Assembly: GCF_001469025.1 (NCBI RefSeq)
Contig: NZ_LNIZ01000001.1
Location: 186,001-250,000, forward strand
From: Trueperella bernardiae
Lineage (GTDB): Bacteria > Actinomycetota > Actinomycetes > Actinomycetales > Actinomycetaceae
Length of the DNA stretch: 64,000 nt
Reading direction: 5' to 3'
The notes beneath the pieces are model-generated. The model searched no databases. It was not told the DNA's origin and saw only the letters and a list, made by a program, of their open reading frames with translations. Made by a program: the position numbers and the translations under genes. This document shows, piece after piece, positions 54,848 through 64,000 of the stretch (positions are counted from its first letter, which is position 1; every line of letters starts with the position of its first letter).

Positions 54848-55468
54848 ATGGTGTGGCCCTTCGGGAAGAAGAAGCAGGTAGTAGGCGCGGACGCCGTCGT
54901 TGATGAGGCGGAGGTCGAGGCAGCGGTAGAGGCGCCCACGGTCGGTCCGTTCGACGCCGGCGATGTGGCGATCGGCAAGCGCCTGGACGCCGGCTCGCTG
55001 TGGATCCCCGTTATCCCCGACACGACTCTCCAGTTCACCCTTGACCGCCGGCGCGAGCAGGTACTCGGCATCGTGTACTCGAAGAACTCTTCGGCCCTGC
55101 AGCTACAGGTGTTTGCCGCTCCGCGCTCGGCGAAGCTGTGGGACGACGTGCGGCGCGATATGCGCACCTCGATCGCCAACCAGGGCGGTTTCTCGCAGGA
55201 GGTGGAGGGCCCGCTCGGCCCCGAGCTGCACGCGCAGATGCCCGTTCCCAATTCCAAGGCGATGGCCCCGCACCGCTTCCTCGGCGTGGATGGGCCGCGC
55301 TGGCTGTTGCGCGCCACGCTGTATGGCAAGGCCGGTTCGGATGAGGCGGCGGCGAACGAGATGATCGAGATCGTCCGCGACGTGGTGGTCAACCGCGGTC
55401 AGGCCCCGCACCCGCCGCGCGAGCTGCTCCCGCTCGAGATCCCGGAGCAGGTGACGGCGCAAGAATGA
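54848..55468 (+). CDS. DUF3710 protein
   Basis: 206 residues from ATG 54848, after AGGAGG. WPFGKKKQ at the N-terminus, then an acidic linker, then the DUF3710 domain with LQLQVFAAPRSAKLWDDVR and GPRWLLRATLYGKA. Unknown function. Follows DUF4193 by 8 bases; usually dut sits just upstream, but not here. It overlaps the OB-fold gene (ATGA). Confidence 0.92.
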   Translation: MVWPFGKKKQVVGADAVVDEAEVEAAVEAPTVGPFDAGDVAIGKRLDAGSLWIPVIPDTTLQFTLDRRREQVLGIVYSKNSSALQLQVFAAPRSAKLWDDVRRDMRTSIANQGGFSQEVEGPLGPELHAQMPVPNSKAMAPHRFLGVDGPRWLLRATLYGKAGSDEAAANEMIEIVRDVVVNRGQAPHPPRELLPLEIPEQVTAQE

Positions 55469-55713
55469 CGCGGCGGCGCGAGCTGGTTGGCACGGTCCGC
55501 TCCATCACCTACCCCGGTGCGGGGTTGGTGCACCGGGTACTGGTCCGGCTCGACACCGACGACGGCCCGCTCACCTTGCATTTCATGTCGAGGACCACCC
55601 TCGAATGCGTAGATATCGGCACGAAGATCCGCGTAGCGGGCGCCCTCACGCGCCACCGCGGCGTGCCCACCATGTTCAACCCCAGCTTGGAAGTGACGAA
55701 CGACGATGACTGA
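55465..55713 (+). CDS. OB-fold nucleic acid-binding protein
   Basis: 82 residues, a short OB-fold protein normally found between DUF3710 and DUF3159. The strand pattern ELVGTVRSITYP, HRVLVRLDTDDG, GTKIRVAGALTRHRGVPTMFNP fits. Starts four bases before the DUF3710 stop; its own stop overlaps the DUF3159 start by 8 bases. Confidence 0.85.
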   Translation: MTRRRELVGTVRSITYPGAGLVHRVLVRLDTDDGPLTLHFMSRTTLECVDIGTKIRVAGALTRHRGVPTMFNPSLEVTNDDD

Positions 55714-56398
55714 GTCCACGAACACCACCGGAATGCGCGCCCTGGTTGAGGACGACTTCGACGTCGTGGCGGCCGTGGGTGGCGTGCGCGGGGTGGTGGA
55801 GGCCACGATCCCCACCGTCCTTTTCCTCGTTCTCTACACCGTGATGCACAACCTCAACCTGGCTGTCGGCATCTCGCTGGCCTCCTCCCTGGCCTTTATC
55901 CTGATCCGGGCGATCCAGCGTATCCCCGTCACCCCCGCGCTCGGCGGCCTGTTCGCCATCGCCCTGTCCGCCTTCGTCACGTGGCGCAGTGGGGAGGCGT
56001 CGAACTTCTTCGTGTGGGGGCTCCTGACGAACGCGGGCTACGCCGCGGCCCTACTCATCTCAATCCTCGTGCGTTGGCCGGCGCTCGGGTTGCTCATCGG
56101 GTTCTTCCGTGGGGACGCCACAGGCTGGCGCACCGACCCCACCCAGCGGGTCACCCGCCGCCGCTACGTGCTCATCACGTGGATGTGGCTGGGCTTATTC
56201 CTCGTCCGGCTTGCCGTCCAGGGCCCGCTCTACCTCGCCCACGCCACCGAGGCGCTCGGGATCGCCCGTCTCTTTATGGGCGTGCCGTTCTTCGCGTTGG
56301 TCGGCTGGTTCACGTGGTTGCTGGTCAAGGACTTGCCCGACGTGCCCGCGGTTATGGACGAGACCGACGCGACCGGCGTCGTGACCGAGGAGCGCTAG
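55706..56398 (+). CDS. DUF3159 membrane protein
   Basis: 230 residues with about six hydrophobic helices. GGVRGVVEATIPTVLFLV near the N-terminus and TDPTQRVTRRRYVLITWMW in the middle (core DPTQRVTRR) identify DUF3159. Role unknown; next to TrkA genes in many actinobacteria. Its stop and the ceoC stop share CTAG. Confidence 0.92.
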   Translation: MTESTNTTGMRALVEDDFDVVAAVGGVRGVVEATIPTVLFLVLYTVMHNLNLAVGISLASSLAFILIRAIQRIPVTPALGGLFAIALSAFVTWRSGEASNFFVWGLLTNAGYAAALLISILVRWPALGLLIGFFRGDATGWRTDPTQRVTRRRYVLITWMWLGLFLVRLAVQGPLYLAHATEALGIARLFMGVPFFALVGWFTWLLVKDLPDVPAVMDETDATGVVTEER

Positions 56399-57051
56399 AG
56401 GATCTCCTCGATGTCGGCCAAACCCTCGGAGGCATTGGCGCCCACGAGGACGAGGAGCTGATCGCCGGCGTCGATCGACATGTCGGTGCTGGGGAAAAGT
56501 GGAACGCCGTCGCGCACCACGCCCGTGACCAGAATGTCGGGCGGGAGGGCGATCTGACCGAGCGCGTGGGCGGTGAAGAGCGAGCCCTCGGAGACGGTGG
56601 CCAGATACATCGTGGCGCCGGACTGGAACTCCATGCGGCGCACGAGCTTGCCGGTGGAGACGGCCTCGGAGATGATCCCGGCCATGATCTGCGGGGTGGA
56701 GACTGCGACGTCGACGCCCCAGGATTCGTCGAAAAGCCAGGCGTTGGACGGGTTAGAGACGCGGGCGATGACGCGCGGCACGCCGAACTCGGTCTTTGCC
56801 AGGAGGGAGAGGACGAGGTTGGCCTTGTCATCTCCGGTGGCGGCGACAACGGCGTCGGTGTCGTTCAACCCGGCGGCCTCGAGGACGGACAGTTCGCACG
56901 CGTCGCCGAGGACCCAGTCCGCCTCTGGCACGGAGGCCACGCGCATCGCCTCGGGCTTGATGTCGATGAGGGTCAGTTCGTGCCCGGCTTCGCTCATTTC
57001 GCGGGCGAGCGAGCGGCCAACTGAACCGGCTCCGGCTACCAGAATCTTCAT
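56395..57051 (-). CDS. ceoC: TrkA-type potassium channel/transporter regulator (RCK), second gene
   Basis: 218 residues. RCK_N nucleotide-binding fold with GAGSVGRSLAREM at the N-terminus and a terminal acidic residue in LTLIDIKPE. RCK_C domain from about residue 140 (FPSTDMSIDAGDQLLVLVG). Such proteins gate potassium uptake by binding NAD(H)/ATP and, in some bacteria, c-di-AMP. One base separates it from the upstream trkA gene. Confidence 0.92.
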   Translation of the reverse strand: MKILVAGAGSVGRSLAREMSEAGHELTLIDIKPEAMRVASVPEADWVLGDACELSVLEAAGLNDTDAVVAATGDDKANLVLSLLAKTEFGVPRVIARVSNPSNAWLFDESWGVDVAVSTPQIMAGIISEAVSTGKLVRRMEFQSGATMYLATVSEGSLFTAHALGQIALPPDILVTGVVRDGVPLFPSTDMSIDAGDQLLVLVGANASEGLADIEEIL

Positions 57052-57052
57052 G

Positions 57053-57715
57053 TCACCGTACCTTCGCGGGGTGGTTGGTCACGCGCTGGATCGCCTGGGC
57101 GTCGGCGAGCGCCGCGACGAAGCGCAACTCATCCCCGTCCTGGATCACGGTGGAGGCCGTGGGCATGACGAGTTGGAGGTTGCGGGTGATATAGGCCAGG
57201 CGCGCCCCAGTTTCGGCCTCAATGTCGGCTACCGTGCGCCCATACCAGGAGGGATCGAGGTCAACGAAGAAGAGCGCGGTGCCGGTGGCTGAGTCGATGT
57301 GCTCCACGTATGGCCCGAGCGGGATGAGGTTGCGCATCACCTGGTCCGCCGTCCAGGAAACGGGGGCCACCACGTCGATACCGAGCTTGTTGTAGACCCC
57401 GGCACGCGAGGAATCGTAGATGCGGGCCACCACGTTGTCCACGCCGAACGTTTCGCGCACCACGCGGGCGGCGATGATGTTCGAGTTGTCCCCGGAGGAC
57501 ACGGCGGCAAAGCCGGCCGCCTCTTCGATGCCGGCTTGGCGCAACGCGTCGCGGTCGAAGCCGACGCCGGTGACCTGCTGGCCCTGAAAGGAATCGGGAA
57601 GGCGCTGGAAGGCGTGCGAGTTTTGATCGATGATGGCCACCGAGTGCCCACGATCTGCGATGTTGACGGCGAGGCTGGCGCCAACCCGGCCGCAGCCCAT
57701 AATGACGAAATGCAC
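57053..57715 (-). CDS. ceoB: TrkA-type potassium channel/transporter regulator (RCK), first gene
   Basis: 220 residues. GCGRVGASLAVNIAD and VAIIDQNSHAF form the RCK_N nucleotide site; GRTVADIEAETGARLAYI begins the RCK_C domain. Matches the mycobacterial CeoB/CeoC pair by order and orientation. GTG start; TAACGT lies 7 bases upstream, back to back with the permease promoter. Confidence 0.92.
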   Translation of the reverse strand: MHFVIMGCGRVGASLAVNIADRGHSVAIIDQNSHAFQRLPDSFQGQQVTGVGFDRDALRQAGIEEAAGFAAVSSGDNSNIIAARVVRETFGVDNVVARIYDSSRAGVYNKLGIDVVAPVSWTADQVMRNLIPLGPYVEHIDSATGTALFFVDLDPSWYGRTVADIEAETGARLAYITRNLQLVMPTASTVIQDGDELRFVAALADAQAIQRVTNHPAKVR

Positions 57716-57722
57716 GACTTAG

Positions 57723-57754
57723 ACGTTACCCCAAATGCGTTTACAGCGTAACCT
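57723..57754. promoter_or_regulatory. Divergent leaderless promoters of ceoBC and the KimA-like permease
   Basis: Minus-strand TAACGT (57723-57728) is 7 bases before GTG 57715; plus-strand TAACCT (57749-57754) is 6 bases before GTG 57761. The two start codons are only 45 bases apart, so polymerases would compete. Confidence 0.6.
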
Positions 57755-57760
57755 AACCAT

Positions 57761-59572
57761 GTGAACCTCGAAGTCTCCCAGCACGGTAAGGACATCGTCC
57801 GCTCGATCACCAGGTCGACGTCGGTGTCCATCATCGCGCTGGGCATGGTCCTCGTGCCGCAGGTGGTGCTGCGGTCGGCGTCGTACTCGGAGAAGGTCAC
57901 GGCGATTTTCATCGCTCTGGTCAGCGCGTTTCTCACGCTGGTGGGCTCCCTGTTTATCGCGGGCCTGTTGCACCGCCACGTTCCGCAGAAGGCCTCCCAC
58001 CAGCTGGCCGAATGGTACGTGGGGCACTGGGCGGGCCTACTCCTTTCCGCCGCCCGGATATTGGCCTACGCGCTGATCCTGATCCTTGGCGTGGGTCTCG
58101 CGGTTAATTCTGCTGAGGCACTGCTCGATATCTCGTGGGACTGGGCGCTCGAATCGGTGCTCATCTTGCTTGTCGCCGTCCCGGCGCTGGCGGGGCGGAT
58201 GCGCCGCATCGAGCGCTGGGGCGTATTCTTCGCCGCGGGCGCGGTGCTGGGCATGGTGGTCCTGCTCGGATACGGCCTAATCCTCGAGGCCACCGGCTCG
58301 ATCGACTTCGAAAACATCCGCCTCGCCCAGGAAAACTCCTTCACCTCCGACCGGGTGGTCGGCCAACTGAATTACTACGTGGAGTCGGTCCTGGCAGGCG
58401 CGATGGTGGGCGCGATCTCCTCGCTCATTTCCGAGCGGATCCTCAAAGATTCCGCCGAGCGCCGGGTGAGCAGGCGCAGGCTTGGCGCCTTCATGCTGGC
58501 CGCCTTCCTCATCATCGCGATCGTGTTCTACTTCATCGTGGCGCTGCATATGCCCGGCCACCGCGAGGCCCTGCCCACGCTCACGATGTCCTATTCCTTC
58601 TTCGGGCCCGTCGGCCAGGTCGTCTACGTGGTGCTGTTCGCGCTGCTTGGCCTGGCGGTGGCGATCACGGCCTACGCCCAGCTGCCGCGCCTCCTGCGTG
58701 AACTCGCGCTCGACGGTCTCCTGCCGCGCAAGCTCGCCGCCGCCGACGCCGTCGCCCCGCGGCGCGCCATCGTGGCACTGATCGCCGCGCTCGCCGCCAC
58801 CGTGACGCTCGCGCTCGATTCGGCGCGTTCGATCGCAGCCGTCTTCGTCTTCATCGTCTACATCATCATTGCTTTCGTTAGCGCCGCGATGGTCTCGCGC
58901 TCGCGCACGATCCTCACCGACTCCACAGTAGGCGAGGAACGCCGGGTGGCCCGCGGCCTAGCGTGGGTGTTTGCGTTCTACGGGCTGGCGGCTCTCGGGG
59001 TTGCGGGCCTGGTGGTCTACGCCCAGCCGATGTGGGCGCTGGCCGGCGTCGTCGCCCTGTCGGTGCCAGTCCTCTTCCTCGTGGCCTATTCGCGCGGGCA
59101 GTCGAAGGTGCGCGAGCAGCTGAAGCTGGGGGACGTGAGCGAGGGGCGCCACCTGCCCACGCGCGTGCACGGTGTGGTCATCATTGACCGGGTCGACGCC
59201 GCCACGATCTCGGCCGTCACCTGGGCGCGCGCCATGCGCTTGTCCTCCCTCACCGCGGTCTGCGTGGACATCGATCCGCGTCAGACTCGCCGGATCCGGG
59301 AGGCATGGGAGGCCTCACTTGTGCCGGTGGACCTCACGATCCTCGGAGAACCGAAGGGCGCGTGGCGCGGCCCGGTGGTCGACTACATCCGCTCCCAATT
59401 GGCCCAAAGCCCGCACGATATCGTCAACGTCATCATCCCGCGCGTGATCTACTCGAGCGCCTGGGAGCGCTTTTTCCTGCGCCACTCCACCCCGCGCGTA
59501 ATCTCGGACCTACGCTTCGAGCCGCGGGTGATGATCACTGAGGCACCCTACCGCCTGGGCGAGGGGGTCTAG
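57761..59572 (+). CDS. APC-superfamily permease with cytoplasmic C-terminal domain (KimA-like)
   Basis: 603 residues. About twelve hydrophobic helices fill residues 20-445, with TRSTSVSIIALGMVLVPQVVLR at the start (core VSIIALGMV). After residue 460 a soluble domain follows with VHGVVIIDRVDAATISAVTWAR, TAVCVDIDP and DIVNVIIPRVIYSS, a universal-stress-like pattern. Length and layout match KimA potassium symporters (B. subtilis KimA, about 607 residues), and the divergent TrkA pair supports a potassium role. An amino acid substrate remains possible. Overlaps the methyltransferase gene by one base. Confidence 0.85.
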   Translation: MNLEVSQHGKDIVRSITRSTSVSIIALGMVLVPQVVLRSASYSEKVTAIFIALVSAFLTLVGSLFIAGLLHRHVPQKASHQLAEWYVGHWAGLLLSAARILAYALILILGVGLAVNSAEALLDISWDWALESVLILLVAVPALAGRMRRIERWGVFFAAGAVLGMVVLLGYGLILEATGSIDFENIRLAQENSFTSDRVVGQLNYYVESVLAGAMVGAISSLISERILKDSAERRVSRRRLGAFMLAAFLIIAIVFYFIVALHMPGHREALPTLTMSYSFFGPVGQVVYVVLFALLGLAVAITAYAQLPRLLRELALDGLLPRKLAAADAVAPRRAIVALIAALAATVTLALDSARSIAAVFVFIVYIIIAFVSAAMVSRSRTILTDSTVGEERRVARGLAWVFAFYGLAALGVAGLVVYAQPMWALAGVVALSVPVLFLVAYSRGQSKVREQLKLGDVSEGRHLPTRVHGVVIIDRVDAATISAVTWARAMRLSSLTAVCVDIDPRQTRRIREAWEASLVPVDLTILGEPKGAWRGPVVDYIRSQLAQSPHDIVNVIIPRVIYSSAWERFFLRHSTPRVISDLRFEPRVMITEAPYRLGEGV

Positions 59573-60762
59573 TGCTGCTCGAAATCACGGACATCGGCCA
59601 CGGCGGCGTGGGGATCGCCCGGCACGAGGGCCAGGTGGTCTTCGTGCGCGGGGCGATCCCGGGCGAGCGCGTGGAGGCCGAGCTCACCGCCAGCCGCTCG
59701 CGTTACCTCACGGCCGTGGTGTGCGAGGTCATCGAGGCCAGCCCCGAGCGGGTGGCCCACCCCTGGCCCGACGGCGCGGCCGGAGTTACCGGCGCTGCCG
59801 ACTTCGGCCACATCACCCTGGAAGGCCAGCGCGCCCTCAAGGAGCGCGTCGTCCTTGGCAATCTGCGTCGGATCGGCGGGCAGGAGCTGTACGAAACGGC
59901 GCTCGGGCTCGGCTTTTCTGTGGCCGCGGTGGACGACACGGACGGCTGGGGGAGTCGCACGCGCTTCGACGTCGTGAAGCTGAAGCGCGGGGTGGGAATG
60001 TACCGCGAGGGCACGAACGAGCTCGCGGCCATCACCTCCATGCCACTGGCGCTACCGGAGCTGGAGCGCCTCATCTTCGACCCGGCGTGGGACCGAGTGA
60101 TCGCGCCGGGCACGCGCCTGCACGTGGTGGGCCCGGCGTCGGGGGAGGACGTGGTGGTGGCAGACCGCGTCTATGCCGCCCCAGGCCGCGAGGCTGCTGG
60201 CCACATCTGGGAGCGCGCCGCCACGGAGGCCGACGTGTACGACTACCGCGTGTCGGCCGCCGGCTTTTGGCAGGTTCACACCCGCGCGCCCAGCACGTTA
60301 CTACGCGCCGTCATGGGGGCGGCCGCCGTGAGCCCGGGCGAGTCGGTGCTCGAGCTGTTCTCCGGCGCGGGACTCTTCACCGTGCCGCTTGCCAAGGCCG
60401 TGGGCGATGCTGGCCGGGTGCGGGCGATCGAGGGTTCGCAGCGCGCCGTGACGGATGCGACCGCAAACCTCGCGGGCATGCCATGGGCGAGCGCGAGCGC
60501 GGCCAGGATCGACGAGCGGACCGCAGCCAAGGTGAGCGCGGACGCCGTCGTGGCAGACCCGCCGCGCGCGGGCCTGGGCAAGAAGACCGCGTCGGCGCTG
60601 GCGAAGGCCGAGGCGCGAATCGTGCTCGTCTCCTGTGACCCGGCCGCGATGGCCCGGGACGTGGCAGAATTGGTGGCAGGCGGAAAGACGGTGGAGTCCA
60701 TGGCGGCCTTCGACATCTTCCCGCACACGCATCACGTCGAGGTGGTCACCGCGCTGCGATAG
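59572..60762 (+). CDS. TrmA/RumA-type RNA (uracil-5-)-methyltransferase
   Basis: 396 residues. An N-terminal TRAM domain (VFVRGAIPGERVEAE) precedes the SAM-binding fold with LELFSGAGLFTVPLAKAV near residue 260, VADPPRAGLG near 325 and the nucleophile cysteine in VLVSCDPAAMARD near 350. The Fe-S cysteines of E. coli RlmD are absent, as in most actinobacterial members. It methylates a uridine in tRNA or rRNA; which one is not clear. Coupled to the permease gene by a TAGTG overlap. Confidence 0.92.
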   Translation: MLLEITDIGHGGVGIARHEGQVVFVRGAIPGERVEAELTASRSRYLTAVVCEVIEASPERVAHPWPDGAAGVTGAADFGHITLEGQRALKERVVLGNLRRIGGQELYETALGLGFSVAAVDDTDGWGSRTRFDVVKLKRGVGMYREGTNELAAITSMPLALPELERLIFDPAWDRVIAPGTRLHVVGPASGEDVVVADRVYAAPGREAAGHIWERAATEADVYDYRVSAAGFWQVHTRAPSTLLRAVMGAAAVSPGESVLELFSGAGLFTVPLAKAVGDAGRVRAIEGSQRAVTDATANLAGMPWASASAARIDERTAAKVSADAVVADPPRAGLGKKTASALAKAEARIVLVSCDPAAMARDVAELVAGGKTVESMAAFDIFPHTHHVEVVTALR

Positions 60763-60844
60763 AGCGAAATCGATAGACAGGCTCCCCGGAGGCTGATAGT
60801 TTGATATCGAGATAATGTGATCCGGGACGTTCATAAGGAGAGCT

Positions 60845-63631
<2,787 letters not shown>

Positions 63632-63639
63632 GGGCATGT

Positions 63640-63677
63640 GAGCGGGGCGGTGGCCGGGCCTGGCCACCGCCCCGCTC
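63640..63677 (+). terminator. Hairpin after acnA
   Basis: GAGCGGGGCGGTGGCC and GGCCACCGCCCCGCTC form a 16-base perfect stem with a six-base loop, directly past the acnA stop. No U run. Confidence 0.82.
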
Positions 63678-63779
63678 GCGTCCCCGGCGTACAGATTCGT
63701 AGAGGTGTGTGGCTCTTGCGCGAAGGAGACGATGGGCAGGTGCAGTGGTAATCTCTATGGGTAGTTCAAAGGAGACCCG

Positions 63780-64000
63780 GTGATTCTTGATTCGATTACA
63801 TGCCCCGCGGACCTCGCCTCGCTGAAGAAGAAGGAGCTGGACAAGCTCGCGGCGGAGATCCGCCGCTTCCTCGTGGTCAACGTGGCGAAGACCGGCGGGC
63901 ACCTCGGCCCCAACCTCGGGGTTGTTGAGCTCACGATCGCCCTCCACCGGGTCTTCGATTCCCCGCGCGACGTGCTCGTGTGGGATACCGGCCACCAGGC
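63780..64000 (+). CDS. dxs: 1-deoxy-D-xylulose-5-phosphate synthase, N-terminal part (runs off the right edge)
   Basis: 73 residues visible. [18 protein letters not shown] (core [10 protein letters not shown]) and [20 protein letters not shown] with the thiamine-diphosphate-fold HLGPNLG, then VLVWDTGHQ, are the DXS N-terminus. It makes DXP from pyruvate and glyceraldehyde 3-phosphate for isoprenoids. GTG start at 63780 with AAAGGAG upstream. The rest is outside the window. Confidence 0.93.
   Translation, partial: MILDSITCPADLASLKKKELDKLAAEIRRFLVVNVAKTGGHLGPNLGVVELTIALHRVFDSPRDVLVWDTGHQ

Overview
The window is high-GC actinobacterial chromosome. It carries GlnA1/GlnA2/GlnE, SepH, an Rv2175c-like regulator, PASTA kinase, polyphosphate glucokinase, PPi-dependent phosphofructokinase and the DUF4191, DUF4192, DUF4193, DUF3043, DUF3159 and DUF3710 families. 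The small gene set and gene order suggest Actinomycetaceae (Trueperella, Arcanobacterium or a relative); the genus is an inference. Nearly all of the window is core genome in a gene order partly shared with Mycobacterium tuberculosis.

Layout. (1) 1-3144 is the only accessory stretch: the start of a type I restriction subunit (hsdR, lower GC, running off the left edge) and a decayed IS3-family transposase. (2) 3276-8843: two CrcB fluoride channels, Nif3-like protein, a coiled-coil protein whose zinc ribbon has lost its cysteines, YaaA, RNase P RNA, polyphosphate glucokinase and methionine aminopeptidase. (3) 8634-15221: nitrogen assimilation, glnA2-glnE-phosphatase facing glnA1. (4) 15319-23981: DUF4191, MFS transporter, dihydrolipoamide acyltransferase (E2) and dihydrolipoyl dehydrogenase (E3), leucyl aminopeptidase and small membrane proteins. 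(5) 24083-32910: M20 dipeptidase, a divergent glycerate-kinase-fold protein, Fe-S carrier, FKBP lipoprotein, SodA, pseudo-receiver plus trpD, Lrp-type RAM protein, DnaQ-Cho nuclease fusion. (6) 33017-42264: pfp, class II DAHP synthase, PASTA kinase, LysM transglycosylase, Rv2175c-like regulator, polyprenyl synthase, DUF4192, Usp. (7) 42352-53373: principal sigma factor, DnaQ exonuclease, the second type IIA topoisomerase (B and A subunits) enclosing a tandem GNAT pair, DUF5998, phosphodiesterase. (8) 53389-64000: SepH, the DUF4193/DUF3710/OB/DUF3159 cluster, two TrkA proteins divergent from a KimA-like permease, TrmA-like methyltransferase, aconitase and the start of dxs.

How the genes fit together: GlnE modifies GlnA1, which keeps its target tyrosine. 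PpgK and Pfp would let glycolysis use polyphosphate and pyrophosphate. E2 and E3 serve 2-oxoacid dehydrogenase complexes and AcnA the TCA cycle. The kinase, LysM hydrolase and Rv2175c-like genes form a cell-wall signalling group. The TrkA pair plus KimA-like permease form a probable potassium module. Many first genes have a TANNNT -10 box 6-7 nt before the start codon, indicating widespread leaderless mRNAs.

I found no CRISPR array, prophage or clear novel multigene system. The best leads are the potassium module, the divergent glycerate-kinase-like protein, the cysteine-less zinc ribbon, the sigma factor with two SAP/Rho-N-like motifs, the tandem double-GNAT genes, and a palindrome ahead of the LysM hydrolase.
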